Assembly: GCA_009792885.1 (NCBI GenBank)
Contig: WMCF01000007.1
Location: forward strand, 6,971,267 to 7,035,266
DNA: 64,000 nucleotides
From: Eremophila alpestris peregrina
Taxonomy: Eukaryota > Chordata > Aves > Passeriformes > Alaudidae
Reading direction: 5' to 3'
The position numbers and the translations under genes were made by a program. Below are positions 49,412 through 61,400 of the stretch, in pieces; position 1 is the stretch's first letter; the number at the start of each line of letters is the position of its first letter. Under the pieces are notes generated by a model. The model was not told the origin of the DNA and ran no database searches. It was given only the letters and a program-made list of their open reading frames with translations.

Positions 49412-52400
49412 CTCAGAAGGCTTTGCAGTTAATCTTTAGCTGGTTGCAAAAGATAGCAATTTTTTGTTCCTTCTTAGAACTTCGTGTGAAAACAACAAAA
49501 CAGCCCACTTCTAGTTTTCTGGTTGTCTTGACATCTTTTTAAGTTGCTGCCTATGTGCCAGGGGAAGCCATACACAAAGCTTTGCAGTCACTTGGTTTGT
49601 TCTCATTGGAGAAGAGACTGAGAGGAGACCTCACTGCAGTCTGCAGCTCCTCAGCAGGGGAAGCACAGGGCAGGCACTGATCTCTTCTTGTTGCTGATCA
49701 GCAGTAGGACCTGAGGGAATGGCCTGAAGCTGTGTCAGTGGACGTTTAAATTGGACATTAGGGAAAGGTTTTTCACCGAGGGCGATGGGGCACTGCCTGT
49801 CAGAGATCAAGATGCATTGGGCCATGTTCTCAGGCACAGGGTGTGACCTTAGACTTGTCCCGTGCAGGGCCAGGAGTTGGACTTGATGATCCTTGTGGGC
49901 GCCTTCTAACTCTGGATATTCTCAGATACCTCAATCAGTTTTGAAAGATGTACAGGTTTTTTTAGGAATTACTGGCTTCTTTACCTTGCTTTATACATAG
50001 ACACGTTTGAAATCTAAAAATACTACATGTAAAGAGGGAACATTTTCTCTGTTCTTTTTCCCTTTAACTGTTGCTTTCTTCATCTTTTCTTGTGGCTTAG
50101 GCTTCAAAGCACTGGGAAGATAAAAATAGCTGCAGATACAGGATTAAAATCTCAGGGGAAGGTGCCAGGAGTGACATAACGTTTAGCACCTTTAGCTTAA
50201 AATCCTCTGATACCAGTTTTGCACAGGTGCCACTGTTTCCTCTGTGAGCATGGGCTCTACTGACAGAGCAACTGAATTCTCATCCACTTTGGATAACTTT
50301 TTTGTTAAAAGCTTTATCTGTCAGGAAACATATTTTGATGCAGAGATTTCCTGAAGGTCCAAATGTGTACATCCATTGCAGTAGGATGTATATGTAATGT
50401 CACTTTTTCCTGATGGATTTCTGTATTGCAGGATGGAAAATTGCACAAGACAGTTGCATCAATACTGTTAAGCATTTGTCTGGCTTTGCACAAAACCTCT
50501 GACTTTTATTGCCTAATTAGTCATCTGATATCCCTCCTTCCCTCCTTGTTTTGACGCTTCCTCACTTTGAAAATTAAATGGCCTTTTGTGCTTGACTTTT
50601 TGTTGCAGCTGTGCAAAGGCTGTAACTGCACTGCAGTGAAATCTAGGAAACACAAAGCTGCTGGTCCTATACCTTCACCTCATGTACTGGAAAAGCAAAA
50701 TTCATCTCGTGCTTTCTCTCACCAACTGGAAACAATAGAAAGAGATAACATTATAACACACAGAAATCAATCCCAATTTAGAATTGCTGTTTCCAGTTGT
50801 AACAAATTAAGCCAGTGTTTCAAGTCTGTGGCATTGTGTAAGACACTGTGTTTTCTATATGAATGTATTAAAAACAGATAATGAGATTAGCCCAAATAGA
50901 ACATTGACATTAATGTCTTTGTCCCAGTTACATAGGTGCTGGAGATGTTGTCACAGTTTTAACTGGAACCAGAATGCATTATAAGGACACACTAGTAATC
51001 TAATTAATACAGCCTAATAAATATTGGAAATCAAGGGTGGGGAGAAAGGGAAGTGGTGGAAGGATCACTGCATATTTTGTTTGTGTTCTGTCTCCCAAAC
51101 AATTGTGCTTTGGGAGCTTTTCTACAGGCTCCCAGAACATCACATATACCTTTCCTTTTTCTTAGTGAGATACATTATACTCTAAGGAGCTTACTGAACT
51201 TCTCACATAGATTCAGGACCAAATCTGGCCTGCTGTCAACTGGCTTGAAGCACAAGTGTGGGTGGCTAGTAGGCATTTGCTTGTATGTCACTGGGTAAAA
51301 CATAGAACTATAATTGTGGCATGTATATGCATATGTTTATATATTTATATGCATGCTTTATGTAATTGATAGAAAAACAATCTTGCATTCACTTTGAGTA
51401 CGCCTAAAGTAGTTCTCAAACTTTCATTTGTAGCTAGCCATGCTCCCAGGAATGAAGGTGTATTTTTTAGCTACATTCCTGAATTGCACCCCACATAATG
51501 TTTAGCAGCACTTCAGCAGCCCTTCTCCACACTGAATCCAAAGTCATGCCATACAGCTCATTCCACAGCTGAGGGGGTGCCCAAAGGTCATTATGCTTTC
51601 CCTGCCCCAGCTGCACAGTGCTGATTAAACATAATTAGGAATGCCACTATAAAATGGGATTATGAATTGGATAAACAGAACAGACTGGTCCATACTGAGA
51701 TCTAAGGTTCTTGAACTTGTATAAAGAATGTGCTTTTGAAGTGTTCTTCATTAAATCACATAAAGTAAAAATATATACAGTTTATGTATTTATCATACCC
51801 TTGTGCTTGCCCTGGTCTACATTAGACAAGTTGTCTAAAGGTCTGTCAGACAGCATGAGGAAGTTCCTGCTGGTCCCTCCTCTTCCATTTTCCTCCTTCT
51901 AAAGTCCCAAGACTTTGAATTACCTGACTAGTCCTAAAGGTTTAATTCAAAACTAAGTCTACTAGAATAATAGTGTTTTAACAAAGAAGCTAAATAGTAA
52001 CGTTTCATTGTCTTTGCAGTATGGAGAAGAGTGCAGGAGTAAAATGTACCCTCCTTCAGGACCAACGTAAGTAATCTGATTTAACTTGTCTAGCAAATTA
52101 CAGAGAGGTTGTGATTTGCAAGTCTAAATAGGTTTTTTTTCTTGAAACTTGTTCCTGTTGCAGGTCTACAAAATGCTAGTTAGAAGTGGGAAGCACCTAT
52201 TTTGTCACATGCTTTTTCAGAGCCTCCTTTAAATTTGATCTCTGGTGTTTATCTCTCAGGTTCAAAGGGAATATACCCACATATGTCATAAATCTGGATT
52301 TGCCTCCCAGCAGAAGGTGGGATGACTTAATGCGTGACAAAAAGACAGAGGTAAGAAATGCAGAGCATGCTCTGAAGCTTAGCAGATATAAAACTAGCAC

Positions 52401-55400
52401 ATAGCCTTTTAAGAAAAGCTGTAAAAGGAATACATGTGCTAAAAGTATCTGAAAGGGATAATATTTCCAGTTGACTTTTCTAATATGATTCCAGTCCAAA
52501 ATAATTGCTTGAGTAAATTTTTTTTCCGTTTAACACTTAAGCTAGTAGCATCAAGTGTAGAGACACTGGTTTTTGGGATGTAGAGGTGTGTCATAACCAG
52601 TGTGCCATAAACAAATTTATCAAATCTCCTTAGTCATGAAGTAGTGCAGAAGGAAGAGGGAGCAATACACCAAAGGAACAGCCTTGGCAAACTCAAGTGA
52701 AACTGAGGCAGTGTCTCTTCTCTGCACCTCCCTACTTCTCTCAAAATGCTGGATGAGATGATGAAATGGCAAGGGGGAAATTAAGAACTTCCTGCCCTTT
52801 TCAGGAATGCTGGTTGTAGCACTGTGTTTACATAGCACAAATCATTTTTTTAACATTTGAGCCTGTTTCAAACTACTTAAAACAGCTGTTCTGAAGATGG
52901 CTGAAAATTCAGTTCAGTAATTTTTAATTTCTCAAACAAGGTCAGGGCTTTTTGCTATATCCCTTGACTTTGGCCTTTCCACTCTGAAAGCCCAACAAAT
53001 TCTACTTACATGCTAATATTTATTTTAGAAGTCTCATTTAAGCCAGAGGGCGTTGGAAGCTTCAGGTTTCACCTTAAATTCTGAAGAGTTTTATCTCTTG
53101 TGTACTTTGGAGTTAGATCACATGGAGTGGAACTCTTATTTGCAACATTTACCTGTTGCAAATCAAAGGCATGTGTTTTAATAAGAAATTTATTGAGTGT
53201 TTTTGTCTTCAGTAACATCAGTGCTTAAGCAAAGAGCGTGAAATTACCATTCTGAAAGATAGGAGAGTGCAGAGTATTAAAATGTGTTCAGAGGAGCGGA
53301 AGATGAGGATGGCTTTCCTGTAATTTGTTATTTCTGGCAGAAGGATGCATTGGAATTAATCAAGAAAGTTACTTGAACAAAGCTTGAAGAGTGATTCTAG
53401 TGGGGAGTTGGGGGTATTTGTCTCACCAAGAATGTGACATTAGCACTTTATTTAAATATGTATTTTTCTCAACAAAGTGTTTTTTTTCAAAAGTCTGTCA
53501 AGGAGTTCTGTTAGTATTCTAGCAATTCTTATGCTTAAGATCTTCTATTCAACAAAACCCCTTGCTCTCTTTAGCTGAAGACTGTGGTCCAGAATATTAA
53601 AGATATAGCAAATACCTTCTTCCCCAGTGGCAAAGTTGTTGACATAGTGGATAACAAAATAGTAAGTATTTTTAGCTTAATTATTTTATTACTGTATGCT
53701 CTAACTACGGAATTAGAATGCTTCTAAATCTGGAAGTTAAGAATTTTGAATGTTGTTAATTTACAAGTTCTTAATTCCTCTTCAGAGCAGAACAAAAATG
53801 CTATTTCAAACAGTCACTCTGAAATTTTGCCTTCTTGTCTACTCTGAATGACTGAAACCATCAAACAAAAAATGCACGTCTCTTCTTGCTCTAATTTTTC
53901 CTAGGATTTTTTCAAGTTTGGACCAGTGACACTAAACAAATATGCAAGACTTAGTTACTCTAGCAAAACAGTAAGCACTTGACTGAAATTTTTACCATGT
54001 TCCACTTCTTTCAGGCAGTAAAATCAGATTTTGAAAACTGTCATAAATATCTGATTACAGGGACAATTTGACCAGGCCTCACCTTACAAATTGATTTTAT
54101 TCTGATTCAAGTAAGCTTTGGCATGGAACAGGGGAAAGCAGTGTAGGGTTAGAGACAGCCAAAGGTCAGATCTCTACCCATCTTTAGTTACAGCAAATCC
54201 CTGTGTGCCTGAGTGGGGTGGACATAAAGGCAGCTTTTACAGGTGCCATGTGTGAATCAGGGATGCCCATAAACACTGCCATTGAGCTCCATTGCAGCTG
54301 AGCTTTTCATATATATGAGTCCTACTTCACTTTTTGTCTGTTGGTGCCAAGGCAGACAGTGCTCATATCCGTTGCTCACGTCAGTATTTTGGTAAGTTAA
54401 GAGTTTTACTTCCCTTAAGTGTGTACTTGTCTTCAAAGGACTCTGCAAACATCCTCAAGTTCTCCAGGCTGCAGTTAAGAAGTTAAACACTCAGTAGTTG
54501 TGAGAAAAGTGTGCCTGTTGAGGAGACATTTGTTGTAAGTTACAAAATACTGTTAATTTAAACATTCATCATACAAAACATTTCCTTTCAGGCTCATCTG
54601 ACTGCCACACTTCCTTATCCTTTCAATGAAGAGCTCCAAGGGATTGCAAATTCATCTGGGATTCCTTTGGGTAACAGTTTCCAACACTTTATTAAGACAG
54701 TGGAAGGCTAGGAATACAGACTAATTTAGAATTACTGTGTTTACCAATACACAGTTAGTTGTAGTCATCTGTGACTTTAACAAATCATTAATTAAGTAGT
54801 TAAAGCCTGTTTGCACTGCTTCCCTCATACAGGAGCAGTGCACCTGCTGCTGGCAGCAGCTCTTACATGGTGTTAGTGGTGCATCATGTAGCAGCCTTCT
54901 TCTGTAAAGTGAATTTTAATGCTTGTTTTGAAGTTTCCAGAGGAGGAAGTAGCAATGACTGTCAGCTTTGTGCATGGTAAGGCAGAAGATTAGGGGTATC
55001 TGATCCCTCTATTTGCTTTGCAGGAAGCTCTTGATTTTGCTGAACCAGTCATTTTAAAGATATAAGGAGATTTGAAATAGAAATTTCTAACAGAAATATT
55101 ACAGAATACTGAATTTGCACTGTGCTTTTATCTAACTTTTTTTTTTTTTNNNNNNNNNNNNNNNTTTTTTTTTTTTTTTCCTAGGGGAAATCGTTATTTT
55201 TAACATTTTTTATGAAATTTTTACTGTATGTACATCAATAGTGGCAGAAGATAAAACAGGTAATGCAATACAAAATAGTGTTAAGAGTTTTCTTTTATGT
55301 ACAAGGGGGTCCACCTCACTTATGGAAATACAGTCCTCCTCAACTGCAGGCAGTAAGGTATATTAAAGAGACTAAAAGGTAATAATAATGCCTAAGGACT

Positions 55401-58400
55401 GATAGTAAAAGGTATTCCTTGAGAAAGGAAATAAGAGTTCACAAGTGTCTTAGGTTTAAAAAGAATGGATAAAAATGCTTTCAAAGAGAGTTTGGGTTTG
55501 GTTTTGTTGGATGGTGAGGTTTTTGTGATTGGTTGGTTGGGGTTTTTCTAATAGGTGGTATTTGTTTTTCTAGGGGAAAGAAACACCAGCTACACACCTG
55601 AAACTTTTTCAGTGCCATGCAGGATTTTGCATTTAGTTTCTAGATGTTGCATGCTGGTAGTGAAAACAGACAGCCTTGATTCTCCTATTTAGTTCTGCAG
55701 TCCTTGTCTGCACCTGTTCCAACTTAGGAAGTTTCTAAGGGATTCTCAGAGGGCTTACAAACATCTCACTTTTAGAGGAAGCTCAAGGTGTTGCCCTTGC
55801 ATTAAGATAATGTGGAAAGGTTAGAGGCTGAGATGGACAGCAGTTTGCAAGATTACTTGATTTCAGTTATCTCTGACCCAATAAAAACCCATCATTATGT
55901 TGTGGTTATGAAAAGGGCAAGTAGAGAATGCTATTTTCCTTGCCCACTTTCCCAGGTATTTGCTTACTCATTTCTGGGGTTTCTAAGCTGAAATTTGTCT
56001 ATTTCTTTGGAAAGTTGTATTTACTTATTTTTTGTTGTATAGGGAAACTTTACCATGCCAGAAACTTGGATTTTGGACTTTTCCTAGGGTAAGTACTTAA
56101 AGTTGTGACTGTTCTTTTTTTTTTTTTTTTTTTTTGTTAACCCAAAGAAAAAGCAAGCTGAACTTAAAATAGCTGCATACATTCATTGAGTCTTCTTTGG
56201 ATGTCTATAAGACTGTGACAAGTAATTCTCCATTGTGTGTTGTGGAATAATGCTAAAATGAAAAGATCAGGATGTTCTGCTGATTTTATTACAAACTGCC
56301 CCAAGTGCATCAAGAGGAGTTGTATTTACTTTTTTTCTCAACTCCAGTTCAAATTGTCTCAAACCAAAGAATAGCCCATGTAACCTGATCTCTGAGGCAC
56401 AGCATATCTTGTTCTTTAAGTGATGGGATGAAGCATCAGTATTTGCAGTGAAATGGGGATTGGATTGGGGCTTGGCATTTTCATTATTTCCTCCCCTTCC
56501 TCCCCTCAACAGTTATTGTACTGTGCTCCACTGGCACTTCCTATCATTCATTTCCATACAAACTCTGTAGTTCATTGCCCAGCACCATTAGCTCTCCTTT
56601 CATACCCTGTGATTAGGTAGTTCTGCATTTGCTTTTATTACCCCAGTATATTTTGGTACATCACTCATCCAGATGATGCTCAATGCACAACTGGAATTTA
56701 AATGCTCATCTCAATTAAAATTCTTACCTACCTATTAAAAACTCACCTGTTGTCTACTGTGACTCCACCTGTCCCTTGGTTTGGCTGTGTTGGACTTCTC
56801 TCACTTGTCAAAAATACTGTGAACATGCTTCCTGAAAATTAAAGAAACTTTCAAAGCTGGTCCCAGAGTCTGGATTATTTCCAGAGACTTTAACAATCTG
56901 CTCAGTGCTCTTTACTAATCTTTTGCTTAAAAACTGCTCTGGCTTATCTTACAAACTAGAATTGGTACTACCCTTTATGTAGAGCAAATCCAGTAGTACA
57001 CGGTTTCTTTTCTGCCTTTGAAAAATAAGAATTTGAGGTTTGGTGTCACAGGCAGTACCCGTGGCTCCCTTTGCCAGTGGGTAGAGAACAAAGTTACTTG
57101 TTCAAAACAAACCAGCTGTGATGGTGGTGCTGTTTAATCCTGAGCAGTACATTTGCTCTTGGTTCAAACAAAACTAAGTTCTTTTCACTGCCTGCCTGTG
57201 CATTTAGACTTGTTAGTTGTTCCTTGCTGGTGCTGCTCAGGGAACTACAGAGCAGTGATGTTGGCTGATGTGAGTAACATCAGAGGACAGGCATCACACA
57301 CAGGATGTCTGCATGCTGTGAAGGGAAGCTTTGAAAACTACTGAGAGAGGGAAGTTTCAAATGCTGTACTGTCTCCTGCAGGTGGGATGTTAAAAATAAT
57401 TCCTGGACGATAACTCGGGAACTGAAGCCTTTAGTGGTGCTCTTGGACTTTCAGAGAAACAACAAAACAGTGTTCAAGTCCACAAATTTTGCAGGATACA
57501 TAGGCATGGTGTCTGGAGTCAAACCAGTAAGTATGGGGATGGGGCCTTGTCAATTTTTACAAATGCTTCAGACTTTCCTTTAGTGTTTACATTTTTCTGC
57601 TTTCATGCTGTGCCTTGGGATATTTTCCAATAAATGATCTCTTAATTGTTCTGGTGCACAGCACAGCTACTTGAAGACACATAAAACAATGCTGCACCTT
57701 TCCTTGTGAAAGGAGAGTGCCTAAATGAAATGTTTCTGTTTGTACAGTTCTTAAAAACAGCATTGAATTTCAAATACGAACAAGAGTGAATACAAAGTGC
57801 TGAAGTGGTTAGAGTTTCTTGCTGGCTAACTGCTAATACTGTGATCCCAGCACACTTGGACCATTTAATTCTTTCTCCAATCATTGTTGGAAAAGGCAGT
57901 CCTGCATTTTGACATTTTTTGTTGGGCTTTTGTTTAATAGGAACCTGAAATCTGGGGTTTGTATATATCTTAAAAACCAGCTGTACAGAACTTTATCAGG
58001 GTGTCCAACTTACCACAACTTCTCCTTTTGTGCATGCTCTATCTTCTATTATAGGTAGTCTTTCTTCTTGTAGAGCATTTCTGGCATAAATCCCTGCATT
58101 GTGTCCATTTATTTTTGTCTTCTACTCAAATAAATTGGGAAGATTCCATTCTGAAAATGATTCCATGTAGCTGAATTCAGTTTTTGTCTGAAACATTAGT
58201 TGGAGAAGACTGAGATTTGAGTTTGACTTGTGTGTTCAAAGCAGCATGGAGTGCAGTGTGTGCAGCTGCATGCCCATGTGAAAAGCAGTAACGTATCAGG
58301 GTGTGCTTAGCATTGGGACTTAAAAATCTGCCTTCAAATGAGAATAGTACTCAGAGGTCTGAGAAGGTGACATACAGCAGGGAAAGGAAAATGGTAATTC

Positions 58401-61400
58401 AGTGATGCAACACAGACAAAGAGGAAAAAATGGCCACAGGCTTGACTTGCTCAGCATAAAAGCATGCCTTGCTGATTGTCTGCCAGATCAGAAAACTCAT
58501 TTCTACTTACTCAAGCCATGATAAATTAGGTTCTTCTCTTCCTAAGATTGATCTTGCAGTCTGTTACTCAAAGGGGAAGACTGTAACAAACAAGAAGCTT
58601 AATTGACATCTAAATTGCAATGCTGCCTCTTGTTTATTACTGGTACTCATGGGCTGGCAATGGCTGAAGGTTGGCTTGTTTAATGCTTTTCAGAACTTGT
58701 TCACTCTGACAATGAATGAGCGTTTCAGTCTTGATGGTGGTTACGTGGGTGAGTAATGCTCATTTCTTTATTTCTGCACAAGTTTTCTAGACCTTGGGCA
58801 AACCAATTACCTTAATATACAGGCACACAAATGGTGAAAAGATTGCAGATGAGTAAGATAAAACACAGCTCATTTCAAAACCAGCTGTGAAAGTTAGAAT
58901 AGCATGAGTGAACAGTCTGAAAACAAATTATTGTGATATTTTGCAGGAATCTTCGAATGGTTTCTTGGTAGAAGAGATGGTATGTGGATGGGCTTTCTTA
59001 CAAGAACAGTATTAGAGAATGCTACAAGGTATTCCCTCTCCCTCTAAATATTATGCTCCTAAAATCTGCTTTGCATTCAACTAGCATGAATACTGTAATG
59101 TATGCTTAATATCCAGTGATATAGATACCTTCCTAGTGACCTTAACTTTAAATAGTTCTGGTTTTGCTGGATCTCCAGAGCAGGAGGCAAAGCATCACAC
59201 ACTATACCTCTAGTATTTTTTCTCAGATTTCTTTTCTCCTGATGGTAATCTAAATGTGTAACAGCATTCTGCATCAAAGCACATCCAACAGGTACTAGTA
59301 AGCAGAAACAAAGCTGTAATGCAATAAATTAATTCAGTGGAATATGACACAGTATGTCATCATTCTAATAATGTTTTAAGTGTAGAAAAAGTGCAAAGAG
59401 CACCTCTAAACAATCATACTTTAAATACAAAATGAGATGGGAAGCTTTGCTTAAATGTGTTTTTTTATCATGATCCTGTCTCCTCATATGTATATGAAAG
59501 GGGAAGAAAGGCTTAACTACCCAGACTTCTGCATCTGTGAAACTTGCTCTTCAGTACTCAAACCATTTACAGCATTTAATAGTCCAACATTATCTTACCC
59601 ACAGTTACCAGGATGCAAAAGACAGACTGGCAAATACAAGACTGCTGGCTCCAGCTTACTTTATTCTGGGTGGAAAAAACTCTGGAGAAGGGTGTGTGAT
59701 AACTCGATCCAGGACAGCTGCTCTGGATATCTGGGAGTGAGTATGCTTGACCTGACACCTGACATCTGGAGTCTTCCAGAAGAGGACAGGTCCCACCAAT
59801 AATTGTGTGCTCTGTTTCTTGTGACTTCTGTTGTATCAGAGCTCGCTTCTTTACCATCATAGAAAAATACTACAGCCAGCCTAAAAAAATGATGCATGTG
59901 TATATAGCATATACTGTAGATGTGTACTTACTTAGAGAAGCAAAACACAAACTCAGACCTCTTTTCCAGCCTTGATATCAAGAAGGGCACGTGGTACGTA
60001 TTAGAAACCAACTACGATCGCTGGAAGCCTCCACTGGTGCTGGATAATCGTAGAGGACCTGCAATGAAATGCCTGAACCAGACAACACAAGAGGTAAACA
60101 TCCTCCAAATACCTCCTGTCCTGCTGGTCAACATCCTCCAAATACCTCCTATCCTGCTGGTCTGAAACCCCCAATTTGCAGTACTGACCTGACACAGCCA
60201 GGAACATTCAGATCATTTTCAAGCACAGCTGTAATGACACAAGTGGCTGATGATTTTGAGATAACTTGTCTCTGCTTCTGGGTTATAAGAAGCTGGCCCT
60301 TTACATGGGGGAGGTTTGTTGATTTGTTTATTTGTTTGTTGATTTGTTTGGGTGTTTTGAGGTATTGTTTTGTTTTTTAGTTTGGGTTTTGGTTTTAGGG
60401 GAAATTGGATTTTCAGGATTCTTTTTGGTTTGGTTTGGTTTGGGGGTTTTTTGTTGTTGTTTTTCTGTTTGTTTGGTTTTGCTTTGTTTTGTTTTGTGCT
60501 TTCTTTTTAGCTAGTTGGGTTTCCTGAAAGTATTTTCAGCAGCTGCAAATGCAGGAAGGTACACTGAGAGATACTTTGAGAAAGACTTTTGTTGTTTTCA
60601 GGGTAGTTTTACCAGTGAAATTCAAATACACTCTCGGGCAGCAAACACATTTAAGTGTGCCATGCTCTGCTAAGATCTGGTCTGGTCAAATTTCTGCAGC
60701 CCACATTCTTCTGATATCAAAGTGTTATGGTCATCTTGTACTCTTAAAGCTGTATCTTGTTATTTAAGTGAGGTCTAAAAAGTTAGTTCTCAGTATTTAC
60801 ATTAACAGGTTAATGGCCCCTAATATCAGTGTATTATTTTCTTTCAGAATCTCTCCCTACCAGCAATTTATGATGTTCTCTCCACAAAACCTGTCCTCAA
60901 TAAGGTAATGCTTCTATTTTTTTGGGAAGTTTAGAGTGGGGAGCAGACCACTAACTACTGTTCATCTAAGGAGGGGGCTTCATGGTACATTCAGGGGTTT
61001 CTAGGTAAAAACATGAGTGTAAAAAATTTCACATTACTTTGTAAAAGCAAAATGTGGTTGCTGGAATAGCTATTTTTCAAAGGCTCTGCAGCTTTAAAAT
61101 TCTCAGTAGCCTGAGCCCTTTCCTCATAGCTAGCCCTGGTTTGAGGCAGCAGCCTGCAGACATCTTGAGCACACTTCTAACCAGAATTAATGCGTGATCT
61201 ATGTCTTTGTAATTCACATAAAACAAGTTAATACACCTCATGATTTAGGCATACTACGGGCACATTATTCTTGCAACACAATAGATTTTAGTCTGAACTT
61301 GAAATTTTGATGTTTAGGGAAAAAAAAACCTGAAGGAAAGAGTTTTTGAATTACTAAGTTTAGTTCTTATGTTAAGTGGACGCAGCATTCTTGACTGAGA

